NCBI RefSeq assembly: GCF_001662875.1
Contig: NZ_JPVZ01000002.1
Span: 1-64,000 of the forward strand
DNA: 64,000 bases
Direction of reading: 5' to 3'
Origin: Thalassospira tepidiphila MCCC 1A03514
GTDB lineage: Bacteria > Pseudomonadota > Alphaproteobacteria > Rhodospirillales > Thalassospiraceae
Under the pieces are notes generated by a model, which saw nothing but the letters and a program-made list of their open reading frames with translations, searched no databases and was not told the origin of the DNA. Positions 18,411-28,958 of this stretch are shown piece by piece. Within the stretch, counting starts at the first letter, position 1. Each line of letters opens with the position of its first letter. Position numbers and translations under genes: made by a program.

Positions 18411-18476
18411 GCCGATCTGACGGACCAGTTTTGGACACCCGACAAGGTTAAATCGGCGCTTGCCCGTTAAAGATAT

Positions 18477-18500
18477 AATTTGGTATACAAATACCAAATT
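18477..18500. promoter_or_regulatory. Perfect inverted repeat upstream of SDR gene (operator candidate)
   Basis: Arms AATTTGGTAT and ATACCAAATT are separated by 4 bases. It lies 34 bases before the SDR start and its AT-rich core resembles sites bound by GntR- or TetR-type repressors. No such regulator is encoded next to it. Confidence 0.55.
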
Positions 18501-18534
18501 AATCAGAAGAACGCGCGTCGGGAGGCTTCACGTC

Positions 18535-19296
18535 ATGCAAATCAAGGGTTCGATTGCCATTGTTACCGGGGCTGCGTCCGGTCTTGGTGCGGCAACCGCC
18601 GAGACACTGGCGAATGCCGGGGCGCGGATTGCGGCATTTGATCTGAATGAAGACGGTGCCAAGGCCACAGCCGAGAAATTGGGTGGTGTTGGCTATGGCG
18701 TTGATGTTTCGAACGCGGAGAGTGTCGAGCAGGCGGTTGCAAAGGTGCAGGCGGATCTGGGCACGCCATCGATCCTTGTGAACTGTGCCGGCATTGTCCA
18801 TGGCGAACGCATTGTCGGGCGCGACGGCCCCGCCGATCTGGCCGCGTTTTCCAAGGTGATCACGGTCAATCTGATCGGCACATTTAACATGATGCGGGTT
18901 GCCGCCAATGCGATGAGCCAGAATGACCCGAATGATGCCGGCGAACGCGGGGTGATTATCAACACCGCATCGATCGCGGCCTTCGAAGGGCAGATCGGGC
19001 AAGCGGCCTATGCCGCGTCCAAGGGCGGGGTGGCATCCCTTACCCTGCCAGCCGCACGTGAGTTGGCGCGCCATGGCATTCGGGTTGTCTCAATCGCACC
19101 GGGCCTGTTTGGCACGCCGATGTTAAAGGGCCTGCCTGATGAGGTTCAGGAAAGTCTGGCTGCCAATACGCCATTCCCGAAACGGTTGGGCGACCCGTAT
19201 GAATATGGCCGTCTGGCGATGCATATCTGTGAAAATGAAATGATCAATGGCGAAACCATTCGCATAGATGGCGCGGTCCGGCTGGAACCGAAATAG
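18535..19296 (+). CDS. Short-chain dehydrogenase, 3-hydroxyacyl-CoA dehydrogenase type 2 (HSD10-like)
   Basis: An NAD-dependent oxidoreductase likely acting on 3-hydroxy-2-methylacyl-CoA or similar in fatty acid or isoleucine breakdown. ATG 18535 has a strong GGAGG ribosome binding site at 18521. The 253-aa protein shows TGAASGLG (cofactor), NCAGI, catalytic Ser in NTASIAAFEGQ and YAASKG (Tyr/Lys). It also has the PGLFGTPML and FPKRLGDPYEYG blocks characteristic of the HSD17B10 group. It stands alone, with a hairpin terminator after it and a perfect inverted repeat in front. Confidence 0.93.
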   Translation: MQIKGSIAIVTGAASGLGAATAETLANAGARIAAFDLNEDGAKATAEKLGGVGYGVDVSNAESVEQAVAKVQADLGTPSILVNCAGIVHGERIVGRDGPADLAAFSKVITVNLIGTFNMMRVAANAMSQNDPNDAGERGVIINTASIAAFEGQIGQAAYAASKGGVASLTLPAARELARHGIRVVSIAPGLFGTPMLKGLPDEVQESLAANTPFPKRLGDPYEYGRLAMHICENEMINGETIRIDGAVRLEPK

Positions 19297-19332
19297 TCCC
19301 ACACGATTTCGTTTCTTTATCCCGCAGCCAAT

Positions 19333-19362
19333 GCGCCCTGCCGTCCCCCAGCGGCAGGGCGC
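19333..19362. terminator. Hairpin terminator between SDR and pterin dehydratase genes
   Basis: Stem GCGCCCTGCCG / CGGCAGGGCGC (11 bp) lies between convergent genes. Only weak T-tracts flank it, so it may be a partly rho-dependent or shared terminator. Confidence 0.65.
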
Positions 19363-19386
19363 AATTCATTTGGCAGGGCTTATTGC

Positions 19387-19677
19387 TTATTGACCAGAAG
19401 CCGTTTGGCAAAAGGTTGCCAGATCAATGTCCTTTTGCGTCACACCACCAGCATCGTGGGTGGTCAGCGTCATTTCGACCTTGTTATAGACATTGAACCA
19501 TTCGGGATGGTGATCCATCTTGTCGGCCATGAGTGCCACCCGCGTCATGAAGCCAAACGCGGCATTGAAATCGCCAAACTTATAAACGCGCTTGATCGAC
19601 AGCCCGTCATCGGCAAGCGCCCAACCCGAAAGAGCGGTCAGCGCCTTTTCGATGGTGGATTTTTCAAGTTTGCTCAT
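19387..19677 (-). CDS. phhB: 4a-hydroxytetrahydrobiopterin dehydratase (pterin-4a-carbinolamine dehydratase)
   Basis: Recycles the pterin cofactor of aromatic amino acid hydroxylases, or has a housekeeping role in pterin/molybdopterin chemistry. The 96-aa protein from ATG 19677 has a very good AAGGAGG ribosome binding site. It shows the family motif around [20 protein letters not shown] and the [15 protein letters not shown] end. No phenylalanine hydroxylase gene is nearby in this window. It is separated by about 90 bases from the UDG gene upstream. Confidence 0.94.
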   Translation of the reverse strand: MSKLEKSTIEKALTALSGWALADDGLSIKRVYKFGDFNAAFGFMTRVALMADKMDHHPEWFNVYNKVEMTLTTHDAGGVTQKDIDLATFCQTASGQ

Positions 19678-19768
19678 ATCTTGTGCCTCCTTAATGTTGG
19701 CCACTTGTCTTATGGACGCAGTCTTCTGCGCGCATTGGAACATAAAAACCAGCGCAACCCAAATCGGT

Positions 19769-20404
19769 CTATGTCAGCAAGCCTTGCACACGTGATTGCA
19801 GCACCGGCAAAAGGTCGGCCTCAAACCACGGGTTCTTTTTCATCCAGGCGGTGTTGCGCCAGCTTGGATGGGGCATGGGCAGGATGCCGTCGGGCAGGAA
19901 ATCGGCAAAGTGATGCACGGTTTCGGTCATGGTTTTGGCCCGGCGCGGACCGAGATAGCGTTCTTGCGCATATTGCCCGATCAGAAGGGTCAGGCCGATA
20001 TCGGGTAAATGGCGCATAAGGGCATCATGCCATGTCGGCGCGCATTCCGGACGGGGCGGCAAATCCCCACCACGATCAAACCGGCCGGGATAACAAAACC
20101 CCATCGGCATGATGGCGAGTTTGGCCGGATCATAAAAATCATCGACCGAAAGTCCCAGCCAGTCGCGCAACCGATCACCGGACGCATCGTTCCAGGGCAG
20201 ACCGGTTTCATGCACGCGGGTGCCCGGCGCCTGCCCGATCACAAGGATGCGTGCCGATTTTGCCATGCGCACCACCGGGCGCGGCCCAAGTGGCAACTGT
20301 TCGGCACAAATCCGGCAGGCCCGGACCTCAGACAGCAACCGATCAAGGGCAGCGTCCCCGCCCATTGGATCAATTTCGGGCAGTTTTCCGGTTAAACCCG
20401 GCAT
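19769..20404 (-). CDS. Uracil-DNA glycosylase family protein
   Basis: A protein of the UDG superfamily. The 211-aa sequence has [19 protein letters not shown] (motif A region) and the C-terminal HPSWRNTAW motif, which places it in the subgroup annotated as uracil-DNA glycosylase family. CRICAEQ near residue 31 supplies two of the cysteines that could belong to an Fe-S cluster, but I do not see a clear full set of four. DNA glycosylase activity is therefore not assured. It starts 3 bases after the GST gene ends and is surely cotranscribed with it. Confidence 0.86.
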   Translation of the reverse strand: MPGLTGKLPEIDPMGGDAALDRLLSEVRACRICAEQLPLGPRPVVRMAKSARILVIGQAPGTRVHETGLPWNDASGDRLRDWLGLSVDDFYDPAKLAIMPMGFCYPGRFDRGGDLPPRPECAPTWHDALMRHLPDIGLTLLIGQYAQERYLGPRRAKTMTETVHHFADFLPDGILPMPHPSWRNTAWMKKNPWFEADLLPVLQSRVQGLLT

Positions 20405-20407
20405 GGG

Positions 20408-21067
20408 TTATTTCACCTCGGCGTCGTCAATCACCCATTCCTCGGTCGCGGCATCGGCGTACCATTCCTTCATTTCCGGCAGGGCAAGGATGGTTTCGAT
20501 ATAAGCATTGCCAATCGGATCAAGGCTTACGCCATAGGTTTTGAACCGCGTTACCACCGGTGCATACATGGCGTCCGCAATCGAGAAATGCCCAAACAGG
20601 AAATCGCCACCCTGCCCATATTGGGTGCGGCACATCTTGAAGATTTCAGTGATGCGGTTGATGTCCTTGTCCACGCCTTCATTGCGCCCCAGACCGGGCA
20701 GGCTTTTGCGGCAATTCATCGGCATGGAGCTTCGCAAGGGCCCAAACCCGCCATGCATTTCAAGCGAGACGGCGCGCGCAATCGCCCGCACATCGATATC
20801 AAGCGGCCAGAGCATGGTGTCAGGCTGGCTGTCGGCGATGTATTCGAGAATGCCAAGCGCCTCCCAGATGGTTTTGGTGCCATCAAAGTAGGCCGGGACC
20901 TTGGCCGTGGGCGAAAAGACCGGCGCCTTGGCATGCCATTCTTCGGAGCGGAGCGGTACGAGCTTTTCCTCAAACGCCACACCGGCAACGCGCAGGCCAA
21001 GCCAGGCGCGCAGCGACCAGGAGGAATAGTTTTTATTGCCGATATAAAGCACAGGAAGGTTTTGCAT
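20408..21067 (-). CDS. Glutathione S-transferase family protein
   Basis: A soluble thiol transferase. Start ATG 21067 gives MQNLPVLYIGNKNYSSWSLRAWLGLR, the typical thioredoxin-fold opening in which the Ser/Tyr of NYSSWS probably activates glutathione. SPTAKVPAYFDG is the cis-Pro loop and the alpha-helical domain follows from about residue 90. The family member of 219 aa resembles the alphaproteobacterial group often listed as GST N-terminal domain protein. The substrate is unknown. It leads a two-gene unit with the UDG-family gene. Confidence 0.92.
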   Translation of the reverse strand: MQNLPVLYIGNKNYSSWSLRAWLGLRVAGVAFEEKLVPLRSEEWHAKAPVFSPTAKVPAYFDGTKTIWEALGILEYIADSQPDTMLWPLDIDVRAIARAVSLEMHGGFGPLRSSMPMNCRKSLPGLGRNEGVDKDINRITEIFKMCRTQYGQGGDFLFGHFSIADAMYAPVVTRFKTYGVSLDPIGNAYIETILALPEMKEWYADAATEEWVIDDAEVK

Positions 21068-21383
21068 TCTGGGACCTTTGGCGGTTGGCGCGATTGGCAC
21101 ATTTGATGACAGCGGCGAATACTATCTGGCCTTTGGGTGCCGGGTTCAAGCCAGACGTTCAAGCCGGACGTTCAAGCGTGGCTTTAAGCACAAAGCAGTG
21201 TTGGATTATGTGAATGAGTTTTGACCGCGGGGGATGGCAGCCGTAAGATCGGGTCACATATCTTGTGAACACATATTGCCGGTTCGTTTTGCTTGGGCAG
21301 TTGGTCTTTGGCCGCTGCCCTTTCAGTCGACCGTCACGTATTACCAATCACTCGTCACCCGTCACCAGCAGGGATGCCTTAAA

Positions 21384-22784
21384 TTGTACGACCACATCAT
21401 CGCCAACGATCCTTCTGCCAACCCGATTACCATCTCCCCGATTGCCGAAAGCGGTTTTGAAAGCTGGCTTGCCCAGCAGCCGGACGCGACCAAGTCGTGG
21501 ATTGCCGCCAACAGCTTTGAGGGCAAGCGCGGTACGCAGCTTTTGCTTCCCGGCAAAGACGGCGCGGTTGGCAGCGTTCTGGTTGGCTATGTCGATGATG
21601 CCAAGGCGATCTGGGATTTTGCCGGTTTGCCAAACGCCCTTCCGGCTGGGACCTATGCGCTTTCTGATGATCTGACGGAAAAGGATGATCTTTATGAAAA
21701 GGCCGCCCTTGGACTTTATCTGGGGGGCTATCGGTTTGATCGCTATCGCAAGGATGACGGCAAAAAGGACAAGCGCGCCAAAATCGCCCTGCATGACATT
21801 GAGGCCGCCAAGCGGGCCGAAAACATTGCGCGCGGCATCGGCCTTGCGCGCGATCTGATCAATGTGCCTGCCAATGACATGGGCCCGGCCGAACTTGAAG
21901 AAGCCGCCAGAGGCCTTGGGGCGGAATTTGGTGCCAATGTCAGTGCGATCGTCGGCATGGATCTTTTGGCCCAGAACTACCCGGCCATTCATACGGTCGG
22001 CCATGGCAGTGATCGCGACCCGCGCCTGATCGACCTTACATGGGGTGATGAAAGTGCGCCGAAAATCACGCTGGTGGGCAAGGGGGTCTGTTTTGACACC
22101 GGCGGCTATGACCTGAAGCCATCGAGCAACATGCTTTTGATGAAAAAGGATATGGGCGGTTCGGCACAGGTTCTTGGCCTGGCACGCATGATCATGGCGG
22201 CCGACCTTCCGGTGCGGTTGCGCGTTCTGATCCCGGCGGTTGAAAACATGGTGTCGGGTCGGGCCTATCGCCCGAGTGATATTTTGCAAACCCGCAAGGG
22301 CATCACGGTCGAGGTTGGCAATACCGATGCCGAAGGACGCATCGTTCTTTCCGATGCCCTGACCGAAGCAGCATCAGAAGATCCGGACATGCTGCTTGAT
22401 TTCGCAACCCTGACCGGTGCGGCACGTGTTGCGCTTGGCCTTGGTTTGCCGGCCCTGTTTTCCAATGATGATGATCTGGCCAATGGATTGATGGAAACCG
22501 GGATGACCGAAAATGATCCGCTGTGGCGGTTGCCGCTGTGGGATGATTATCGCAGCCAGCTTGATAGCAAGGCAGCTGACATGAACAATATTTCCGGCAG
22601 CCCGTTTGGCGGGGCGATCATTGCCGCCCTGTTCCTCGATCGCTTTGCCGAAGGCGCCAAAAGCTGGGCACATATCGATCTGATGGCCTGGAACCCGTCT
22701 GACCGTCCCGGTCGCCCGACCGGCGGCGAAGCACAGGGCATCCGGGCCGCCTTCAAGCTGATCAAGGATCGTTACGGTAAGTAA
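21384..22784 (+). CDS. Leucyl aminopeptidase family protein (M17)
   Basis: A zinc or manganese exopeptidase that removes N-terminal residues from peptides in the cytoplasm. The catalytic C-terminal domain shows GKGVCFDTGGYDLKPS, MKKDMGGSA and the signature NTDAEGRIVLSDAL, so metal ligands are intact. No ATG in frame fits well. The frame reaches back to 21234, but the first 50 codons do not look like protein. I place the start at TTG 21384 (LYDHIIANDPS), with a GCAGGG ribosome binding site about 10 bases upstream, giving 466 aa as is usual for this branch. A terminator overlaps the stop. Confidence 0.9.
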   Translation: MYDHIIANDPSANPITISPIAESGFESWLAQQPDATKSWIAANSFEGKRGTQLLLPGKDGAVGSVLVGYVDDAKAIWDFAGLPNALPAGTYALSDDLTEKDDLYEKAALGLYLGGYRFDRYRKDDGKKDKRAKIALHDIEAAKRAENIARGIGLARDLINVPANDMGPAELEEAARGLGAEFGANVSAIVGMDLLAQNYPAIHTVGHGSDRDPRLIDLTWGDESAPKITLVGKGVCFDTGGYDLKPSSNMLLMKKDMGGSAQVLGLARMIMAADLPVRLRVLIPAVENMVSGRAYRPSDILQTRKGITVEVGNTDAEGRIVLSDALTEAASEDPDMLLDFATLTGAARVALGLGLPALFSNDDDLANGLMETGMTENDPLWRLPLWDDYRSQLDSKAADMNNISGSPFGGAIIAALFLDRFAEGAKSWAHIDLMAWNPSDRPGRPTGGEAQGIRAAFKLIKDRYGK

Positions 22785-22808
22785 ACTAACCGTAAATTCA
22801 ATTTTTTG
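22772..22808 (+). terminator. Terminator overlapping the stop of the aminopeptidase gene
   Basis: Stem TTACGGT / ACCGTAA (7 bp) encloses the stop codon in its loop and is followed by ATTCAATTTTTT. Confidence 0.6.
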
Positions 22809-22886
22809 GTAATTAGGCCTTTGACATCATGGCAGGGGTCAGGTAGAGATTACGTATTCGTAACAAATAAATTGTTGGGCACGAAC

Positions 22887-23234
22887 ATGTCGATCGAGAT
22901 CAAAGCGTCTCAGGCGCTTGACCTTTGGCGTATCGCGATTGTTGAGAGTGTGCGTCGGGACTCCCCCGACCTGTCGGCCCGACAGATGGCCTTGTTGCTC
23001 AGCGTTTACCTGACCCCGGCGCCGCATACGGTACGCGGCCTTTCCGAGGCGCTTAATATCTCCAAACCGGCCATTACCCGTGCGCTTGATCGCCTGAGCT
23101 CGCTTGGCATGGTCAAACGCAAGGTCGATGAAGAAGATCGCCGTTCGGTTCTGGTTCAGCGGACGGTCAAGGGATCGGTCTTCCTGCGCGAATTTGGCGA
23201 TATCATCGTCGGTGCGGGTCTCGAGAGCGAATAA
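22887..23234 (+). CDS. MarR-type winged helix regulator
   Basis: A small DNA-binding protein. From ATG 22887 (MSIEIKASQALDLWRIAIVES) it has 115 aa, including an HTH at about 45-70 (RGLSEALNISKPAITRALDRLSS) and a wing (KRKVDEEDRRSVLV). It is short for a MarR protein and lacks much of the C-terminal dimer helix. It follows the aminopeptidase, but a terminator between them suggests its own promoter. No palindromic operator stands out next to it. Its target is unknown. Confidence 0.85.
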   Translation: MSIEIKASQALDLWRIAIVESVRRDSPDLSARQMALLLSVYLTPAPHTVRGLSEALNISKPAITRALDRLSSLGMVKRKVDEEDRRSVLVQRTVKGSVFLREFGDIIVGAGLESE

Positions 23235-23517
23235 TCCGGCCCCAGAAACAACCAAAAACAAATCGACAAGCGTCTGACCTCAGACCGCAATTGACGCCCA
23301 AAGCCCGTTTCCAAGGCCACGTTTCGCAAAATCGGCCAATTAGGGCAGCAAAACTTCCCCATTTTAAATGCAGTAAATCTGATATGGCAAAAAATCGCTA
23401 TATACAGACCAGTTGGTTTGTATTCGCGCCAATCGGCGTGTTGTGCGCGTGATATTTTCCTTCGTTAAATCAATGATTTATCAGAGATTCTAATACAAAA
23501 GACCGGGCAAAACGACG

Positions 23518-24225
23518 TTATGGTGCCGATGGCTGGGTTATCGCCTGCGCCGGGACCTGGTGGGTGTCCGCCATGGTTTCGGGCACCTCAATCAGCGCCA
23601 AAAGCCCTGCGGCAACGATCAAAACGCCACCTGACAGCCGTGCAATGACGTTATTGCCACCGCGGCGCACCAGCCACGGCATCAGTTTTGCAGCCCCCAT
23701 CGCGTAAATCATTACGAAACTGTAATCAAGTGTCACGAAGGTGACGCCAAGGATCAGCAATTGCGGTGCGAGCGGTTGGGCTGGATCGACAAATTGCGGA
23801 AACAGCGCCCCGAAAAAGGCAATCGCCTTGGGATTTCCAGCTGCGACCAGAAAGCCTTCGCGGAACAGGCGCAGCCCGTTTGCCGGCTCAAACCCCACCT
23901 GATTATTCGTTTCGATACCGGTCTTGATACTGATTTCCCTGGGCTTGCGAAGGAATGACATCAGCCCGATGACGAGCAGAAAACCAACGCCACACCATTT
24001 GACGATGGCAAAGGCGGTTGCCGATGTCGCCAGGACAGCGCCCAAACCAAGGGCCGCAATCAGCATCTGGATCATGTTGGCGGTGACATCACCCAAGGCC
24101 GTCATCAAGGTCGGCCGCGCGCCATAACGCAGCGCATGCGACATGCCGATCAGGATGCTGGGTCCGGGCGACATTACGACGAGGAAGACAAGCAGGGTGA
24201 AACTGAGCCAGATTTCAAACGACAT
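23518..24225 (-). CDS. LysE/RhtB family transporter
   Basis: A second amino-acid exporter of this family in the window. The 235-aa protein has about six helices, the N-terminal VMSPGPSILIGMSHALRYG motif and GNPKAIAFFGALFPQFV in the middle. A 20-residue Pro/Gln/Ala-rich tail (TMADTHQVPAQAITQPSAP) is added at the C-terminus. It is a single-gene unit with a 283-base AT-rich gap upstream of its stop side in which I see no gene. Confidence 0.93.
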   Translation of the reverse strand: MSFEIWLSFTLLVFLVVMSPGPSILIGMSHALRYGARPTLMTALGDVTANMIQMLIAALGLGAVLATSATAFAIVKWCGVGFLLVIGLMSFLRKPREISIKTGIETNNQVGFEPANGLRLFREGFLVAAGNPKAIAFFGALFPQFVDPAQPLAPQLLILGVTFVTLDYSFVMIYAMGAAKLMPWLVRRGGNNVIARLSGGVLIVAAGLLALIEVPETMADTHQVPAQAITQPSAP

Positions 24226-24380
24226 GGTGGGGCAACTTTGGTGACAAGTCTGGTGACAACTCTGATGATGGTGGCCCCGGATATCACAGCAGCAAGGATC
24301 GACAAGTGCCCGTTTGACAATGGCCCATGCGCAGGCTGCGACGCATGAGCATCGATACGCTTATCAGGCTAGGAGTTTGG

Positions 24381-25079
24381 TTATTTGCGTGGCTTGGCGT
24401 CACCCGGCCAGAAGTCATAAAACATGCGGATCTGAACCGAACGCAGGGTATCAGGCGGGAGAACGCCCTGACCGGTGCGCAAAAGTTTGTTTTGCAGGGC
24501 CGCGAAATAGCGGTTCGAGACCGGCTGGAACGGGCTGAAGGGTGGTTCCTTGGCAATTTCCTCGCCATTTTCTTCGGCCAGTTTGGCGGCTTCGGCTTCG
24601 GCGGCGAGTTCTTCCTCGGTCTTGGGGGGTGGTGGCGGCAGAAGGCCGGGGGCTGTATATTTAAAGCCGCGCTTGCCCGGTTCGCGGTTTTCAAAGCGTT
24701 GCTCGGTATCGCGATACATCAGGCGTTGCAGATCGACCAGAAAGGCGTTGATGACCTTGGGCAGGCGTTGCTCGATAACGTCCACTGCCTGCCTGTTGGT
24801 GGCTTCCAGCCAGATGTTGAAAACGATCTGACGAATGGTGCCGCTGTTGCGCAAGACAATCGTCAGCGACACCGGATCAGGCACAACAACCGTATCGGGT
24901 ATTTCAGGAACGGCAGGTTCTTTGGGTTCTTCGGTGTTGGCTTTGTCTGCAGAGGCGGTGCTGGCGCGGGCCGTGGGGGTCGCCATTGAAAACACAGCAA
25001 AGCACAAAGCCATGATCAGCACATGGCCGCAAAGACGATGTCCGGTTCGATTTTTGATCGCACGTGACAACATATTCAA
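24381..25079 (-). CDS. Secreted protein of unknown function, FliL-like central region
   Basis: I do not recognise this protein with certainty. It has 232 aa, with a signal peptide or anchor at about residues 18-40 (LIMALCFAVFSMATPTARAS), an acidic linker (EEPKEPAVPEIPD), then a compact region around 65-120. There VSLTIVLRNSGTIRQIVFNIWLEATNR and VIEQRLPKVINAFLVDLQRL resemble the FliL fold (beta strand, then helix before a docking segment). A Pro-run (PPPPP) and a charged helix follow, and the end LPPDTLRSVQIRMFYDFWP recalls the last strand of FliL. No flagellar genes lie nearby. FliL-like is a weak call by eye. Confidence 0.6.
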   Translation of the reverse strand: MNMLSRAIKNRTGHRLCGHVLIMALCFAVFSMATPTARASTASADKANTEEPKEPAVPEIPDTVVVPDPVSLTIVLRNSGTIRQIVFNIWLEATNRQAVDVIEQRLPKVINAFLVDLQRLMYRDTEQRFENREPGKRGFKYTAPGLLPPPPPKTEEELAAEAEAAKLAEENGEEIAKEPPFSPFQPVSNRYFAALQNKLLRTGQGVLPPDTLRSVQIRMFYDFWPGDAKPRK

Positions 25080-25156
25080 CCTTAAACCTGCCTTTATAGT
25101 CCTGTTATTATTGCCTTTTCATATGTTGTACCCGATCTTGATCCGGAATGCTGCCC

Positions 25157-26791
<1,635 letters not shown>

Positions 26792-26802
26792 TGTCCTACT
26801 CC

Positions 26803-27840
26803 TTAAAACGTTTTACGCGGATCAAAGGCATCACGCACCGCTTCGCCGATGAAGATGAGGAGGCTGAGCATGGTTGCGATGGCAAAGAAGGCGGTAAAGC
26901 CAAGCCAAGGCGCCTGAAGGTTGTTCTTGCCCTGTGACAGCAGCTCGCCCAAGGACGGGGAGCCGGGCGGCATGCCAAGCGACAGGAAGTCGAGGGATGT
27001 GAGTGCGACAATCGAGCCATTCAACACGAACGGCAGGAAGGTAATGGTTGCGACCATCGCATTGGGCAGAACATGGCGATACATGATCCGGGTGTCGGTC
27101 ATGCCAAGTGCACGTGCAGCCCGGACATATTCGAAATTACGTGCACGCAGGAATTCGGCACGGACGAGCCCCGTCAAACTCATCCAGCTAAACAGCACCA
27201 GAATGAACAGAAGCGTCCAGAAACCCGGCGCAAACAGGCTGGCCAGAATGATCAGGATGAAAAGCTGTGGCAGGCCTGACCAGATTTCGATCACGCGCTG
27301 GAAGCCAAGATCGACCCAGCCGCCGAAATAGCCCTGCACAGCGCCAGCCGCAATGCCGATCACGGAACTGACCGCGGTCAGTGCCAGACCAAACAAGATG
27401 GAAATCCGGAAACCGTAGATCAGGCGTGCGAGAACATCGCGGCCCAGTTCATCCGTGCCCAGCAAATGGCGCATTGAGGGCGGGGCCGGTTGCGGTTCGC
27501 GCATTTCAAAATCGATGGTGTCATAGGAAAACGGGATCAAAGGCCAGATGGCGAAGCCGTTTTCGGCGATCTTGCCCTGAATATAGGGATCATAGAAATC
27601 AGTCTCGACATCGAAATCGCCGCCATAGGCCGTTTCGGGATGGTCGGAGATGATCGGCACGTACCAATCATCGCCATATTTGACGAAGATCGGTTTGTCA
27701 TTGGCGACCAGTTCGGCCATCAGGCAAATGACAAACAGGATGGTAAAGATCACAAGCGACCAATAGCCACGCTTGTTGGATTTGAAGTTTGACAGGCGGC
27801 GACGGTTGAGCGGTGAGAGAACAGCATTGAACATGATCAA
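26803..27840 (-). CDS. yejE: ABC transporter permease YejE
   Basis: One of two inner-membrane permeases of the peptide importer. The 345-aa protein begins with [22 protein letters not shown] and a first helix, then a periplasmic segment with [16 protein letters not shown] that is typical of YejE. The DppC/OppC-type core follows, with the cytoplasmic EAA-like loop ([21 protein letters not shown]) that contacts the ATPase. Its start overlaps the yejB stop by 4 bases. Confidence 0.95.
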   Translation of the reverse strand: MIMFNAVLSPLNRRRLSNFKSNKRGYWSLVIFTILFVICLMAELVANDKPIFVKYGDDWYVPIISDHPETAYGGDFDVETDFYDPYIQGKIAENGFAIWPLIPFSYDTIDFEMREPQPAPPSMRHLLGTDELGRDVLARLIYGFRISILFGLALTAVSSVIGIAAGAVQGYFGGWVDLGFQRVIEIWSGLPQLFILIILASLFAPGFWTLLFILVLFSWMSLTGLVRAEFLRARNFEYVRAARALGMTDTRIMYRHVLPNAMVATITFLPFVLNGSIVALTSLDFLSLGMPPGSPSLGELLSQGKNNLQAPWLGFTAFFAIATMLSLLIFIGEAVRDAFDPRKTF

Positions 27841-28955
27841 TTCCCCCGCGCTTCGAAGTCAATCCGTGGATCCACCAGATGATAGCTGAGGTCACTGATC
27901 AGGTTCATGATCAGGCCAAACAGCGTGAAGAAATAAAGGGTTGCAAACATCACCGGATAATCACGCGTCATCACCGCGTTAAAACCAAGCAGGCCCAGAC
28001 CATCAAGCGAGAAGATCACCTCGATCAGGACCGAACCGGTAAACAGCATGCCAACCAGTGCACTGGGGAACCCGGCAATGATCAGAAGCATGGCGTTGCG
28101 GAAGACGTGGCCATAAAGCACGCGCTTTTCCGTCAGGCCCTTGGCACGGGCGGTCACGACATATTGCTTGTTAATCTCATCCAAAAACGAGTTCTTGGTC
28201 AGCATGGTCAGCGTGGCAAAACCCGAAATCGTGAGCGCAATGATCGGCAGGGTCAGATGCCAGAAGTAATCAACGATCTTGCCCCACAAGGACAGCTGTT
28301 CCCAGTTTGACGATGTCAGTCCGCGCAACGGGAACCAGTCAAGATAGGCCCCACCGGCAAACACCACGATCAGCATGACGGCAAACAGGAAGCCCGGAAT
28401 GGCAAAGCCGACAATGATCGCAGCCGACGACCAGATATCGAAGTTCGAGCCATCGCGCACCGCCTTGGTAATGCCAAGCGGGATCGAGATGATGTAAATG
28501 ATCAGCGTTGACCAGATGCCCAGCGAGATCGAAACCGGCATCTTGTCGATCACAAGATCGACCACATCGCGATCCTGAAAATAGCTTTGGCCGAAATCGA
28601 AGGTCAGATAGTTCTTCATCATCATCCAGAAGCGTTCATGGGCCGGTTTGTCAAAACCGAACTGTACTTCGAGCTGTCTGATGACTTCGGGATCAAGCCC
28701 CTGCGCGCCGCGATAGTTGGATGTCGATGAGAAGTTGTTACCAGATGCCGAGGATGAAGCAGTACTTCCACCGCCGCTATCGCCGCCCTGATTGGTGATG
28801 CGGGCGGTTGAAGAAACAGCCGTTCCCTGAAGCTGGGCAATCACCTGTTCAACCGGGCCGCCGGGGGCAAACTGAATGATCGCGAAGTTCAACAGCATGA
28901 TGCCAAACAGCGTGACCGGGATCAGAAGCAAACGCCGAATGATATAGTTCAGCAT
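27837..28955 (-). CDS. yejB: ABC transporter permease YejB
   Basis: Second permease of the importer, DppB-type. In 372 aa the first helix ([20 protein letters not shown]) is followed by a periplasmic loop. That loop carries a Ser/Gly/Asn-rich insertion (about residues 50-85, [19 protein letters not shown]) before the [18 protein letters not shown] motif. Such an insertion is known in YejB-type permeases but is rather long here. The EAA loop [20 protein letters not shown] is present. It lies 3 bases after yejA and overlaps yejE by 4. Confidence 0.95.
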   Translation of the reverse strand: MLNYIIRRLLLIPVTLFGIMLLNFAIIQFAPGGPVEQVIAQLQGTAVSSTARITNQGGDSGGGSTASSSASGNNFSSTSNYRGAQGLDPEVIRQLEVQFGFDKPAHERFWMMMKNYLTFDFGQSYFQDRDVVDLVIDKMPVSISLGIWSTLIIYIISIPLGITKAVRDGSNFDIWSSAAIIVGFAIPGFLFAVMLIVVFAGGAYLDWFPLRGLTSSNWEQLSLWGKIVDYFWHLTLPIIALTISGFATLTMLTKNSFLDEINKQYVVTARAKGLTEKRVLYGHVFRNAMLLIIAGFPSALVGMLFTGSVLIEVIFSLDGLGLLGFNAVMTRDYPVMFATLYFFTLFGLIMNLISDLSYHLVDPRIDFEARGN

Positions 28956-28958
28956 GGC

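Noticed and set aside
21348..22289. Minus-strand ORF of 313 aa
   Set aside because: Antisense to the M17 aminopeptidase; no ribosome binding site or recognisable domain.
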